From Jiella pacifica (GTDB lineage: Bacteria > Pseudomonadota > Alphaproteobacteria > Rhizobiales > Rhizobiaceae), in contig NZ_JAAAMG010000012.1 of assembly GCF_010500815.1 (NCBI RefSeq), positions 62,001 to 126,000 of the forward strand: a stretch of 64,000 bases of DNA, read 5' to 3'. Position numbers and translations under genes: made by a program. This document shows positions 42,068 to 51,080 of this stretch, in pieces. The number at the start of each line of letters is the position of its first letter. Position 1 is the stretch's first letter. The notes below the pieces were generated by a model. The model was not told the origin of the DNA. It did not search any database and was given only the letters and a program-made list of their open reading frames with translations.

Positions 42068-42538
42068 TCAGCGCAGTCGGCGCAGCCTCTGGGTGAGGAT
42101 GTCGCCGGCGCGATAGAGGGAATCGTCGAGTTTCGCGATATCGTCCGGCGTCAGCGCCGTCGTGAGGTCTGCCTCCAGCTTCAGCCAGATCTCCCGCACC
42201 TGGCGCTGGGCCTCCAGGCCGGCGGGCGTCAGATGCACCATGGTCCGCCGGGCGTCGCGGGCATTGGCCGAGCGGGAGACCAGCCCCCGCTCGATCAACC
42301 TGTCGAGCATCTTGGAGACCGTCGACGGCCGGACCGCCAGCAATTCGGCGAGCGTCGAGACGTTGACCGGGTTCTCGGCTTCCAGCCGGTCGAGCAACTG
42401 GTCCTGGCCAGGATGCAGATCGATTTCCGCGAGCAAGATCGTCAGGAAGGCCCGCGTCGATTTGGCGATCGACAGGAGCGAGGGAACGAGAACAGGCGGT
42501 GACTTGGTGAGCATGCTGGGACTTTTCGCGATCGTCAT
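42068..42538 (-). CDS. MarR-family transcriptional regulator
   Basis: The 156-residue protein has the winged helix of the MarR family: EIDLHPGQDQLLDRLEAENP, the recognition-helix region LAELLAVRPSTVSKMLDRLI, and the wing segment ERGLVSRSANARDARRTMVH followed by LTPAGLEAQRQV, where DARR is the conserved DNA-contacting turn. MarR proteins are dimers that usually respond to small aromatic or oxidative signals. Its targets may include its own promoter and galM. A 19-bp palindrome lies 140 bases upstream. Confidence 0.9.
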   Translation of the reverse strand: MTIAKSPSMLTKSPPVLVPSLLSIAKSTRAFLTILLAEIDLHPGQDQLLDRLEAENPVNVSTLAELLAVRPSTVSKMLDRLIERGLVSRSANARDARRTMVHLTPAGLEAQRQVREIWLKLEADLTTALTPDDIAKLDDSLYRAGDILTQRLRRLR

Positions 42539-42679
42539 GATGAAAATCTAATCCCTGCATATGGAGCCAATGTTGGCTGGCAATCATTTAAATGCTTTAG
42601 GAATTCCAACTCGGTTTTCCAGCAAACATAGGCTGTCGTGCCGGAGACGGCGGAGCAGACACCCTTTCTGCCATATGAA

Positions 42680-42698
42680 CATGCATCTGAGATGCATG
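42680..42698. repeat. 19-bp palindrome in the MarR / DHFR-like intergenic region
   Basis: CATGCATCT-G-AGATGCATG has perfect 9-base arms around one base. The surrounding region (42539-42835, ~300 bases) is divergent between the MarR gene and the dihydrofolate-reductase-like gene and contains AT-rich promoter-like sequence near 42575-42630. It is a candidate binding site; the short open frames here were not accepted as genes. Confidence 0.4.
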
Positions 42699-42835
42699 CC
42701 GGCGAGAACGATGTTGGCTCGCGAGAGGAGAATATGGCGGAAATCTCGCAAGACTATACCGGGAGAGGCAAGCGGGCTTCCATTCCACCGGCGGCCGCCC
42801 ATAGAAACGACGATCGAATCTGAGGGAGCAGGACT

Positions 42836-43249
42836 TTGGCGGATGTGAGAGTGATTTGCGCCATCGGCCGGAGCGGACAGCTCGGCCTGGGCGGCGGCAT
42901 GCCGTGGGAGGGGCGAACGGAGCGGGCCTTCGTCGAGGACGTCGAGCGCTTCTTCGAGATCACCCGCGGCCACGTGCTGATCGCCGGCCCGAAGACCGTC
43001 GCCTCCTTTCCGGACTTTGCCCATGACGAACGGACGATCGTCACGATTCGTTCGCAGGACGAGCCGGAAGAGGTGCTGTCGCGGTTTGCCGGCCGGGTCG
43101 TCTATATCGGCGGCGGGCCGGCGGTGTGGACGGCCTATGCCGGTTTCGTCCGGCATTGGGACATCAACACCGTTCCCTATGACGGGGAGGCGGACACCTG
43201 GTTCGACCCGGCCTGGCTGCTCGCCGGAGGGTCGGTGCGCCGGAGCTGA
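42836..43249 (+). CDS. Short dihydrofolate-reductase-like protein
   Basis: The 137-residue product has the fold markers of FolA: VRVICAIGRSGQLGLGGGMP with a following W, RGHVLIAGPKTVASFPDF (the NADPH-binding GxxT region) and VVYIGGGPAVWTAYAGFV. It is shorter than the usual ~160 residues and lacks the normal C-terminal strand, so it may be a divergent DHFR or a related reductase. The start is a TTG at 42836 after GGGAGCAGG. It is convergent with the pab genes, so all neighbours point to folate metabolism. Confidence 0.7.
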   Translation: MADVRVICAIGRSGQLGLGGGMPWEGRTERAFVEDVERFFEITRGHVLIAGPKTVASFPDFAHDERTIVTIRSQDEPEEVLSRFAGRVVYIGGGPAVWTAYAGFVRHWDINTVPYDGEADTWFDPAWLLAGGSVRRS

Positions 43250-44137
43250 TCAGCCGCGTGGTTGCAGCGCATCGAGCGACGCTCCGCACTCGCGCGGATC
43301 GCGGCCGCATTCCGCGGCGATGGCCTCGCTGAGCTTCGCTGCCAACACAGCGACGACCTCGCTCCGCGGCAGGGCCGCTCCGTCGAGCGCGGTGACCGGC
43401 GCGATCAGCCGCAGACTGTTGGCGACGAAGAGCGAACGGTCCGCCGCCATCGCCGGCGTGATCGGCGCCGCCTCGACCGTCAGTCCGAGAGCGTCAGCGT
43501 GTTCCAGGATCCACTTGCGTGTGATGCCGGCGAGAACACCCTCACCGAGGCTCGGCGTCGAAAGCTTCGTTCCGTCGGCGACGAAAACATTGGCGAGGCC
43601 CGTCGAGGCGAGTCTCCCGGCGGTATTGAGAAACAAGGCGTCGTCCGCGCCCTTCGCCTTGGCCTCGTCGGTGGCCATGACGGCGTCGAGATAGGCGAGC
43701 GATTTCAGCCGCGCGGCCGGCGAGGTCTCGTTGCGCCGGATCTTGGTGGTGACGAGCGAGACGGGCCGGAACATCATCGCCGGGACGAGAGGCGCGAAGC
43801 TGCCGAAGACGGTCGGATGCGGCGCGGCCGGCAGGCCGAGGCCACGCGGCGCCGGGCCGCGGGTGACGGTGAGGCGGATCGACCCTTCGCAGCAACGGGC
43901 CGCCAGCGCCGCCATGGCCTCTTCGAGCCGGGCGGTCGAGACCGGAAGCTTCAGGGCGGCGCAGGCGGCAGCCAGCCGCTGCAGGTGATCGGCCCCACGA
44001 AACACGCGCCCGCCGAGGACGAGGGCGGTGTCGAAGACGCCGTCGGCGAGAAGCAGCCCGCGATCGTTCGCGGCGATGGCGCCCGCGGCGGGCCGGAAGG
44101 CGCCGTTCAGCCAGATGTCGTCAGTTGTCGCGGTCAT
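43250..44137 (-). CDS. pabC: Aminodeoxychorismate lyase / class IV aminotransferase (PabC)
   Basis: PabC releases pyruvate from 4-amino-4-deoxychorismate to give p-aminobenzoate. The 295-residue product is a fold-type IV PLP enzyme with ANDRGLLLADGVFDTALVLG, RLTVTRGPAPRGLGLP, the PLP-lysine region in ARLKSLAYLDAVMATDEAK, and STGLANVFVADGTKLSTPSL ahead of GEGVLAGITRKWILE. It overlaps the end of pabA by 17 bases. Placement directly after pabB and pabA makes the lyase role far more likely than a branched-chain or D-amino-acid aminotransferase. Confidence 0.9.
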   Translation of the reverse strand: MTATTDDIWLNGAFRPAAGAIAANDRGLLLADGVFDTALVLGGRVFRGADHLQRLAAACAALKLPVSTARLEEAMAALAARCCEGSIRLTVTRGPAPRGLGLPAAPHPTVFGSFAPLVPAMMFRPVSLVTTKIRRNETSPAARLKSLAYLDAVMATDEAKAKGADDALFLNTAGRLASTGLANVFVADGTKLSTPSLGEGVLAGITRKWILEHADALGLTVEAAPITPAMAADRSLFVANSLRLIAPVTALDGAALPRSEVVAVLAAKLSEAIAAECGRDPRECGASLDALQPRG

Positions 44138-44717
44138 GAAACCGCCGCGCCAAGGCGAGGAAGTTGGCGATCATTTCGTCGCCGCCCTCGGTGAGGATCG
44201 ATTCGGGGTGGAACTGGACGCCCCAGGTCGGGTGGGCGCGGTGCGACAGCGCCATGATCTCGCCCTCGGCAGAGCGCGCGTCGACGGCAAGCTCATCCAG
44301 CATCGCCGGCGTTTCCTCGACGATGAGCGAGTGGTAGCGGCCGACCGTCGATCCCGGGGAAAGCCCTTCGAACAGGCTGGAGCGATCATGGGCGATGGTG
44401 GAGCCCCGCCCATGCATCGGCCGGATCGCCCGCGTCACCCGGCCGCCGAAAACCTCGCCGATCACCTGATGGCCGAGGCAGATGCCGAGGATCGGCACCT
44501 TCCCCGAGAGCCGTCGGACGAGTTCGCTCGATATGCCCGCATCTTTTGGCGCGCAGGGGCCGGGCGAGAGGACGATCGCGTCCGGAAGATCGGCGGCGAT
44601 GGTATCGACGCTCACCGCGTCGTTGCGGACCACCGTCGTCTCCGCCCCCTGTCGCACGAAATAGCGCGCGACGTTGAAGACGAAGCTGTCGTAATTGTCG
44701 ATGACGAGGACCTTCAT
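44121..44717 (-). CDS. pabA: Aminodeoxychorismate synthase glutamine amidotransferase (PabA)
   Basis: PabA provides ammonia from glutamine to PabB. The 198-residue product has VLVIDNYDSFVFNVARYFV at the start, VLSPGPCAPKDAG, the nucleophile in PILGICLGHQVIGEVFGG, and the catalytic histidine-glutamate pair in WGVQFHPESILTEGGDEM. TrpG proteins look alike; adjacency to pabB and pabC decides the call, though a dual role in tryptophan synthesis is possible. The ATG at 44717 overlaps the pabB stop as ATGA. Confidence 0.92.
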   Translation of the reverse strand: MKVLVIDNYDSFVFNVARYFVRQGAETTVVRNDAVSVDTIAADLPDAIVLSPGPCAPKDAGISSELVRRLSGKVPILGICLGHQVIGEVFGGRVTRAIRPMHGRGSTIAHDRSSLFEGLSPGSTVGRYHSLIVEETPAMLDELAVDARSAEGEIMALSHRAHPTWGVQFHPESILTEGGDEMIANFLALARRFHDRDN

Positions 44718-46117
44718 CGCCGATCCTCCTTGGAAGCCGCCTCGAACGCCGCGAAGACCCGCGTCGCCTTGGTGAAGGTCTCCTCGTATTCGGCCGAAGG
44801 GTCGGAGAGGACGGTGATGCCGCCGCCGGCGGCAAGCTTCGCCTCGCCCTTCTCGAAGCTGACGGTGCGAATCGCGATGTTGAGGTCCATCGACCCGTCG
44901 AAGCCGAGATAGCCGAGAGAGCCGCAATAGGCGCCGCGGGCGGTCTTCTCGATCTCGGTGATGATCTCCATCGCCCGGATCTTTGGTGCGCCGGTGATCG
45001 AGCCGCCCGGAAAGGCGGCGGCGATCAGGTCCGTCGCGTCCCTGCCCCCGGCCAGCTTGCCGGTGACGACCGAGACCAGATGATGGACGGCGGCGTAGCT
45101 TTCGAGCCCGCACAACACGGGAACCTCGACGGAATCGGCCTCGCAGACCCGGGCGATGTCGTTTCTGAGGAGGTCGACGATCATGACGTTCTCGGCCCGG
45201 TCCTTCTCCGAGGCGAGGAGTTCGGCCGAGAGCCTTTCATCTTCCGCGCGGTCGTCGGATCGCTTGGCGGTGCCCTTGATCGGCCGCGCTTCCACCCTGT
45301 CGCCGGACAGAGACAGGAAGCGCTCCGGCGAGGAGGAGGCGACCTGTAGGTCGCCGAGGTCGAAGAAGGCGCCGAAGGGGGCGGCGTTGGTGCGCCGCAG
45401 CCTGAGATAGAGAGCGAAGGGATCGAAGCCCTCCGGAAGCTTCGACCGGAAGGTCTGGGCGATGTTGGCCTGGAAGATGTCGCCGTCGAGGATGTATTCG
45501 CGCACCCGTTCGATGCCGGCGCGATATTGGGGCGCGAAGACGTTCGACCGCCAGTCGAAGCCGCGAGGGAAAGGCGCCTCCGCCACGGGGCTTTCGAGGG
45601 GCGCCGAAAGTCGCTCCTCGAAAAGCTCGAGCCGGTGGGCGGCCCGCGCGGCCCGCGCGGCCTCGCCGCGTTCCGGATGGCCAGTGGAGACGAGGAAGGC
45701 GCGCCGCTCCACGAGATCGAAGGCGACGACCGCATCGTAGAGACCGAGGCGGATGGTCGGCTTGCCGGGATCGAAATCGGCGGGCTTCGTCAGGCGCTCC
45801 AGATGATGGGCGAAATCATAGGCGATCATCCCCATCGCCCCGCCCTGAAACGGCGGAAGCTGCGGCATCGTCGCCGTCGGATGACGCGCCAGAACCGCTT
45901 TCAGCGCCTGCAGCGGCGGGCCGGGCAGGCGCTCGCCGTCCAGCATCGCACCCTTCGCATCGACGGTGAAGATGGCGAAGGGGGCGGCCGCGACATAGGA
46001 GTAGCGGCCGAGTGCTTCGTGCTGCATCGCGCTGTCGAGAAAGGCGAGCGATCCCAGCGGCCGCAGCTTCTCTGCGGCGACTTCGGGCGGCTGAAAGGGA
46101 ATCTCGCGGCTTTGCAT
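44714..46117 (-). CDS. pabB: Aminodeoxychorismate synthase component I (PabB)
   Basis: PabB aminates chorismate to 4-amino-4-deoxychorismate. The 467-residue product has the chorismate-binding core FGAFFDLGDLQVASSSPERF, the signature EARPIKGTAKRSDD, ENVMIVDLLRNDIARVCEAD and SITGAPKIRAMEIITEIEK. The lysine in PIKGT separates aminodeoxychorismate synthases from anthranilate synthases, which have alanine there. The ATG at 46117 was chosen as the family-like N-terminus; the frame continues to 46630 as noncoding sequence. It heads pabB-pabA-pabC. Confidence 0.94.
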   Translation of the reverse strand: MQSREIPFQPPEVAAEKLRPLGSLAFLDSAMQHEALGRYSYVAAAPFAIFTVDAKGAMLDGERLPGPPLQALKAVLARHPTATMPQLPPFQGGAMGMIAYDFAHHLERLTKPADFDPGKPTIRLGLYDAVVAFDLVERRAFLVSTGHPERGEAARAARAAHRLELFEERLSAPLESPVAEAPFPRGFDWRSNVFAPQYRAGIERVREYILDGDIFQANIAQTFRSKLPEGFDPFALYLRLRRTNAAPFGAFFDLGDLQVASSSPERFLSLSGDRVEARPIKGTAKRSDDRAEDERLSAELLASEKDRAENVMIVDLLRNDIARVCEADSVEVPVLCGLESYAAVHHLVSVVTGKLAGGRDATDLIAAAFPGGSITGAPKIRAMEIITEIEKTARGAYCGSLGYLGFDGSMDLNIAIRTVSFEKGEAKLAAGGGITVLSDPSAEYEETFTKATRVFAAFEAASKEDRR

Positions 46118-46312
46118 GGCACCGAATTGGACAGGATTTGCCGCGCTCGTCAAACTGCCCCGATCCTTGCGGCAGCCCGGCCGAACCTGCCGCCGCCCCA
46201 GCATCCACGCCGCACGGGGGGACACATCTGATTGATCACATTTGGCTTTTGCCGCCCTCGCTGCAGATTGTCGACAATGATGGTTGGCACCTTCCCGAAA
46301 ACGGAGTTTCCC

Positions 46313-46615
46313 ATGCGCGTTCTCGTTCTCGTTCTCGTTCTCGTTTTCGCGGCGGCCCTGCCGCTCGCCGGCTGCAACGCTTCTGCCCCCTATCCGAATG
46401 GCTCGCCCTTCGTCGGCGCCCGCGTCTCGGCCAATCCCTACCGCCAGGGCACACCGGAATTTTGCCGCCAGTACGCCCGCCAGACTGCCGCGAACACCTA
46501 TGAAGGCCGCATCGATCGCGGCGAGGACGGCTTCGGCGTCCGCGCCCTGACACGCCAGAGCGCGGCTCGCGACGGCGAACGGGCCTATCGCCGCTGCCTT
46601 CGACGGGGGCGATAA
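46313..46615 (+). CDS. Small lipoprotein with a signal peptide encoded by a hexanucleotide repeat
   Basis: The 100-residue product begins MRVLVLVLVLVFAAALPLAG followed by the lipobox cysteine (LAGC), so it should be a lipid-anchored protein of the cell envelope. The mature part, with NPYRQGTPEFCRQYARQTAA and AYRRCLRRGR, is basic and has two further cysteines. No function is recognised. The hydrophobic core is encoded by four perfect and one imperfect GTTCTC repeats. The ATG at 46313 follows ACGGAG; the upstream part of the frame is not part of the protein. Confidence 0.75.
   Translation: MRVLVLVLVLVFAAALPLAGCNASAPYPNGSPFVGARVSANPYRQGTPEFCRQYARQTAANTYEGRIDRGEDGFGVRALTRQSAARDGERAYRRCLRRGR
46319..46348 (+). 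repeat. GTTCTC hexanucleotide tandem repeat inside a signal peptide
   Basis: Four exact copies of GTTCTC (46319-46342) are followed by GTTTTC. Each unit encodes Val-Leu, so copy-number change would lengthen or shorten the hydrophobic core without a frameshift. Confidence 0.9.
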
Positions 46616-46718
46616 GCGGACGCCTCGCAACGCCGGCCGGGGGTGATCGTGCCGGCCGAGTTGCCCTTAGGGCAGGTCGGCGGTATGGACGAACGGAACT
46701 GTCGTCTGCGAGGCTGCC

Positions 46719-48620
46719 ATGCGTTCGCCATTCGTCGCTTTCCTGATTGTCGCGGGCGTTCTCCTCGGACCGCCCCCGGCCGAGGCCCAATATGCGCAAG
46801 GCTGGCAGGCCTCGATCGAACGTTGGCTCTACGGGCTCGAAAGCCGCACCGCGACGGCCGCCTGCATCGACAGGCTGAAGAACCGGGCGATCACCTTCAT
46901 CGGCATCGCCGAGGACGAGCCGCGCATCGGCTCAGGCCGGCGGCGCGACCTCAACAGCCTGATCGTCGATGCGATCCCCGGCAAATATACGCCGCGGCTC
47001 GGCCGGGCCTACCGACAGATGGTCGAGGGCATCCTGCCGCAGCGGGCGGGGGCGGTCGGCAGCGCCGAGGCGCTGCAGAATTTCTTCGGCTCCGACATGT
47101 TCCTGACCGTCGAGCCGGAGCGGCGACTGCCGGAAATCCTGCGGCTCTATCTCGGCCTCACCATCCTGGATCCCGAGACCGGCCAGATCTGCGCCACCGA
47201 GACCGGGCCGACCCTGACCCTCGATCTCAACCGCCTCGGCACTGCCGAACTCGCCGACACCTTTTCGAGCCGCGAATTCTACGACGTCGACGGGGCGCTG
47301 CGCGAGGCGTCGCTGAAGGCCATCGCCCGGCTGCAGCAGCATCAGCTCCTCAAGGACCCGACGGTGCCGCTCGCCTACCGCGTCACCGCCGATGCCGACG
47401 GCGCGGACTGCCGGCTTTCCGATTCCATCGACGATACCTTCAACAGCGCCTATACCGAGCTTTCCGGCGACCGGCAGAGACGCATCAACGAGACGATCGG
47501 CGCGACGTCCTGGCCGCTTTTGCGGCGGCTCCCGCCAGAAAATGCCGCCGCTGCCCAGCCGCCGATCGAGGGCGTATTCCTCCAGATCGACGTCGCGCCG
47601 GCGCCGGACGACCGACTCGGGGCCGGCGAGGACGGCACGACGAATTCGGCCGTCCTGAAGCTCGACGTCTCCGTGCAGCATTCCAACGGCGCCAATGTCG
47701 GGCGCTACGGCTACCGGGTGGTGGTTCCGCGCAGCGAGGTGGCGAACTGCCTGCCGAAGCTGGCGGAGGCTGTGGTGGCGCCCGAGCCCTTGCCGGAAGA
47801 GATCGTGCCGCCTGTCCCTGAACCCGATCCCGCGGCGGCCTGCGCAGCCGGCCTCGATGCGGCCCGGGCGGGCGGCTCGGTCGCGATGATCCGGGCGTTC
47901 GTCGCGGCAAATTCCGCCTGCGCCGAGGAGCGCCGGCTGGCCGACCTCCTTCTCGATTCGATCGCCGCGAGCTGCGCGGCGGAGGCGGACACCCTTTCGC
48001 CGGCACAGGCGACGGCGCGGCTCGACGTGTGCCTCGCCGAGTTTTCCGGCAGCGTTCGCCACGAGATCGGCCTGAAGGCGGCGCGCGACCGCGCGACCTT
48101 GCGCGAACGCAGCGCCGCTGCCGAAGCCGAGCGTCAGAAGCGGGAAGCCGCGTTGCGCGACCAGCTCGAAGCCGACTACCGAGCTCGCCTCGAGGAAATC
48201 GAATCGCGGCTCGAACGGGAGCGGCGCGAGCGAGAGGCCGCCGAGATCCGCGCCGCCGAGGCGCGCGCCGAAGCCGAGCGCCAAGCCGCCGAAGCCCGTG
48301 CCGAAGCCGATCACCGCGCCGACGAAGCCCGTGCCGAGGCCGAAAGACGCGCTGCCGAGGCGCGGGCCAATGCCTCGCGCGGCTCGTCGATCGCCGACGA
48401 CCTCCGCCGCTGCGTCGTCGCCGATCCCTCGCCGACGCCGCTGAACGTCCGGGCCTCGCCCGGCAATACCGGCAAGGTGATCGGCACGCTGAAGGACGGC
48501 CACGTCGTCTTCGTCCTGCGCGAATATCCGGGCGGGAAGCCCTGGGCCTATGTCGCCGACACGGTCGGCGGCGGAACGCGCGAACTCGGCTGGGTGTACC
48601 GGCCCTACATACGCTGCTAG
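46719..48620 (+). CDS. Exported coiled-coil protein with C-terminal SH3-like domain
   Basis: The 633-residue protein has a cleavable signal peptide (FLIVAGVLLGPPPAEAQ), a ~330-residue unrecognised N-terminal region, a proline-rich hinge (PLPEEIVPPVPEPDPAAACA), a long charged coiled coil with AEARAEAERQAAEARAEA-type heptads near residues 460-545, and a bacterial SH3-like domain at the C-terminus (PTPLNVRASPGNTGKVIGTL, VFVLREYPGG, WAYVADT). SH3b domains often bind cell wall peptides. Six or more cysteines are spread through the periplasmic part. It stands alone upstream of the sugar kinase; there is no evidence that it belongs to the type VI genes 3 kb away. Confidence 0.8.
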   Translation: MRSPFVAFLIVAGVLLGPPPAEAQYAQGWQASIERWLYGLESRTATAACIDRLKNRAITFIGIAEDEPRIGSGRRRDLNSLIVDAIPGKYTPRLGRAYRQMVEGILPQRAGAVGSAEALQNFFGSDMFLTVEPERRLPEILRLYLGLTILDPETGQICATETGPTLTLDLNRLGTAELADTFSSREFYDVDGALREASLKAIARLQQHQLLKDPTVPLAYRVTADADGADCRLSDSIDDTFNSAYTELSGDRQRRINETIGATSWPLLRRLPPENAAAAQPPIEGVFLQIDVAPAPDDRLGAGEDGTTNSAVLKLDVSVQHSNGANVGRYGYRVVVPRSEVANCLPKLAEAVVAPEPLPEEIVPPVPEPDPAAACAAGLDAARAGGSVAMIRAFVAANSACAEERRLADLLLDSIAASCAAEADTLSPAQATARLDVCLAEFSGSVRHEIGLKAARDRATLRERSAAAEAERQKREAALRDQLEADYRARLEEIESRLERERREREAAEIRAAEARAEAERQAAEARAEADHRADEARAEAERRAAEARANASRGSSIADDLRRCVVADPSPTPLNVRASPGNTGKVIGTLKDGHVVFVLREYPGGKPWAYVADTVGGGTRELGWVYRPYIRC

Positions 48621-48668
48621 GCATCGGGTCCGGAATTTCCGGATTTCACGCCTGGAGGAGCAGCCGTC

Positions 48669-49574
48669 TTGAGCCAACCGCAGTCGTCCCGTTTCGTCGC
48701 GATCGGGGAATGCATGGTGGAACTGTCCGTCGCCGGCGACGGGCTCTATCGCCGGGGTTTTGCCGGCGACACCTTCAACACGGCCTGGCACTTCGCCCGC
48801 CAGGCGCCGGCGGGATGGCTGGCAGCCTATCTGACGGGGCTCGGCACGGACGAGATGTCGGAGGAAATGCTCGGCTTCTTCATGGCGAGCGGCATCGAGA
48901 CGGATGCCGTGCGGCGCATCGAGGGGGCTTCGCCCGGCCTCTACATGATCCACCTGAAGGACGGTGAGCGATCGTTTTCCTACTGGCGGGAGATGGCTGC
49001 GGCGAGGCGGCTGGCGGCCGACGAGGACCACTTGGCAGAGGTCTTCGAGAGGGGCGACGCCTTTTACTTTTCCGGCATCACGCTGGCGATTCTGCCGCCG
49101 GACGGCCGCGACCGGCTGATCCGCCATCTGGCCGTGGCCAAGGCGAGCGGCAAGATGGTCGCCTTCGATCCGAACGTCCGGCCGCGGCTTTGGCCCGACA
49201 TGGCCACGGCGCGGCGGGCGGTCGAGGCGGCGGCGCGGGTCTCCACCCACTGCCTGCCGAGCTTCGACGACGAGCGTGCGACCTTCGGTGACGAGACGTC
49301 GCGGGAGACGGCCGCCCGCTATCGCTCCGTCGGCGTCGCCGAGGTCGTCGTCAAGGACGGTGCCAGCGCCGCGCTGGTTTCCTGGGACGGCGGCCGCGAG
49401 CAGGTGCCCGCCGTTCCGCCGGCCGAGATCGTCGACACGACCGGCGCCGGCGACAGCTTCAACGCCGCCTATCTCGCCGCAAGGCTGCGCGGCGCCGGCC
49501 CCGTCGCGGCCACGATCGCGGGGCATCGGCTGGCCTCGCGTGTGGTCGGCGGGCATGGGGCGCTGGTGGAGTAG
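48669..49574 (+). CDS. kdgK: PfkB-family sugar kinase, probably 2-dehydro-3-deoxygluconokinase
   Basis: The 301-residue product belongs to the ribokinase/PfkB family: FVAIGECMVELSVAGDGLYR at the start, FAGDTFNTAWHFAR, and the ATP/catalytic signature EIVDTTGAGDSFNAAYLAAR with the base aspartate in GAGDS. GECMVEL and the FAGDTFNTA segment are typical of KdgK, which phosphorylates 2-keto-3-deoxygluconate. The start is a TTG at 48669 preceded by GGAGGA. The aldolase partner is not adjacent. Confidence 0.82.
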   Translation: MSQPQSSRFVAIGECMVELSVAGDGLYRRGFAGDTFNTAWHFARQAPAGWLAAYLTGLGTDEMSEEMLGFFMASGIETDAVRRIEGASPGLYMIHLKDGERSFSYWREMAAARRLAADEDHLAEVFERGDAFYFSGITLAILPPDGRDRLIRHLAVAKASGKMVAFDPNVRPRLWPDMATARRAVEAAARVSTHCLPSFDDERATFGDETSRETAARYRSVGVAEVVVKDGASAALVSWDGGREQVPAVPPAEIVDTTGAGDSFNAAYLAARLRGAGPVAATIAGHRLASRVVGGHGALVE

Positions 49575-49631
49575 GGGCCCGACCCGCCCGCACCGGATGG
49601 ATGCGGACGGCTCCGGCCATTGGCATCCCGA

Positions 49632-51080
49632 CTACTCCGCCGGCTCCATCACGTCCGCCTTCCCGAACTCCCTGACGTCCACGAACCGCCCGGCGATCGC
49701 CGCCGCTGCCGCCATCGCCGGCGAGACCAAGTGGGTGCGGCCCTTGTGGCCCTGGCGGCCTTCGAAGTTGCGGTTCGAAGTGGAGGCGCAGCGCTCGTAG
49801 GGGGCGAGGCGGTCATCGTTCATGCCGAGGCACATGGAGCAGCCGGCCTCGCGCCATTCGAAGCCGGCGTCCTTGAAGATCCGGTCGAGGCCTTCGGCTT
49901 CCGCCTGCAGCTTGACGAGGCCGGAGCCGGGCACGATCATTGCCGAGACGGTGCTCGCCACCTTGCGGCCCTCGACGATCTTGGCGGCGGCGCGCAGATC
50001 CTCGATGCGGCCGTTGGTGCAGGAGCCGAGGAACACCCGGTCGATGGTGATGTCGGTCATCTTGGTGCCCGGCGTCAGGCCCATGTATTCGAGCGCCCGC
50101 TGCTTCGACTTGCGCTTGTTCTCGTCCGGGATTTCGGCCGGATCGGGCACGGTGCCGTCGATGGTGGTGACGTCCTCGGGCGAGGAGCCCCAGGTGACGA
50201 TGGGCGGCAAAGCGCGGGCGTCGAGCCTGACCACCTTGTCGTAATGGGCGCCGGGATCGGAGACCAGCGTCTTCCAGTAGGCGACGGCCTTGTCGAACTC
50301 TTCGCCCTTCGGCGCGCGGGGCTTGTCCTTGATGTAGGCGAAGGTGGTCTCGTCCGGGGCGATGAGACCTGCCCTGGCGCCCGCCTCGATCGACATGTTG
50401 CAGACGGTCATGCGGCCTTCCATCGACAATTGCCGGATCGCCTCGCCGGCATATTCGATGACGTAGCCGGTGCCGCCCGCCGTGCCGATCTGGCCGATGA
50501 TGGCGAGGATGATGTCCTTGGCGGTGATGCCCTCCGGGATCGGCCCGTCCACCTCGACGAGCATGTTCTTGCCCTTCGCCTGGATCAGCGTCTGGGTGGC
50601 GAGCACGTGCTCGACCTCCGACGTGCCGATGCCGTGGGCGAGCGCCCCGAAGGCGCCGTGGGTGGAGGTGTGGCTGTCGCCGCAGACGATGGTCATGCCG
50701 GGCAGGGTGAAGCCCTGCTCGGGGCCGATGATGTGGACGATGCCCTGGCGGCTGTCGGCGGCGTCGAAATACTCGACGCCGAAGTCGGCGGCGTTCTTCG
50801 CCAGCGCCTCGACCTGGATGCGGCTTTCCTCGTTCTTGATGCCGTTCACCCGGTCCGGCGTCGTCGGCACGTTGTGGTCGACGACGGCCAGCGTGCGCCC
50901 CGGCTGATGCACCTTGCGGCCGGCGAGGCGCAAGCCCTCGAAGGCCTGCGGGCTGGTCACCTCGTGGACGAGATGGCGGTCGATGTAGATCAGCGACGAA
51001 CCGCCTTCCTGGTTCTCGATCAGATGGGCGTCCCAGATCTTGTCGTAGATCGTGCGGGGCTTTTCGCTGGCTTCAGTCAT
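49632..51080 (-). CDS. leuC: 3-isopropylmalate dehydratase large subunit (LeuC)
   Basis: LeuC, with LeuD, isomerises 2- and 3-isopropylmalate in leucine synthesis. The 482-residue product is an aconitase-family protein with [52 protein letters not shown], and the three [4Fe-4S] cysteine sites in [14 protein letters not shown] and [14 protein letters not shown]. The ATG at 51080 follows GGGAGAG. leuD is not in the window. The ~435-base upstream region contains a hairpin and a possible short leader frame. Confidence 0.97.
   Translation of the reverse strand: MTEASEKPRTIYDKIWDAHLIENQEGGSSLIYIDRHLVHEVTSPQAFEGLRLAGRKVHQPGRTLAVVDHNVPTTPDRVNGIKNEESRIQVEALAKNAADFGVEYFDAADSRQGIVHIIGPEQGFTLPGMTIVCGDSHTSTHGAFGALAHGIGTSEVEHVLATQTLIQAKGKNMLVEVDGPIPEGITAKDIILAIIGQIGTAGGTGYVIEYAGEAIRQLSMEGRMTVCNMSIEAGARAGLIAPDETTFAYIKDKPRAPKGEEFDKAVAYWKTLVSDPGAHYDKVVRLDARALPPIVTWGSSPEDVTTIDGTVPDPAEIPDENKRKSKQRALEYMGLTPGTKMTDITIDRVFLGSCTNGRIEDLRAAAKIVEGRKVASTVSAMIVPGSGLVKLQAEAEGLDRIFKDAGFEWREAGCSMCLGMNDDRLAPYERCASTSNRNFEGRQGHKGRTHLVSPAMAAAAAIAGRFVDVREFGKADVMEPAE

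Noticed and set aside
42638-42823. 61-codon plus-strand frame upstream of the DHFR-like gene
   Set aside because: No convincing ribosome-binding site, it contains the 19-bp palindrome, and the product has no recognisable features.
46932-49556. 874-codon minus-strand frame across the SH3 protein and kdgK
   Set aside because: It spans two genes with recognisable products on the other strand and contains no domain.
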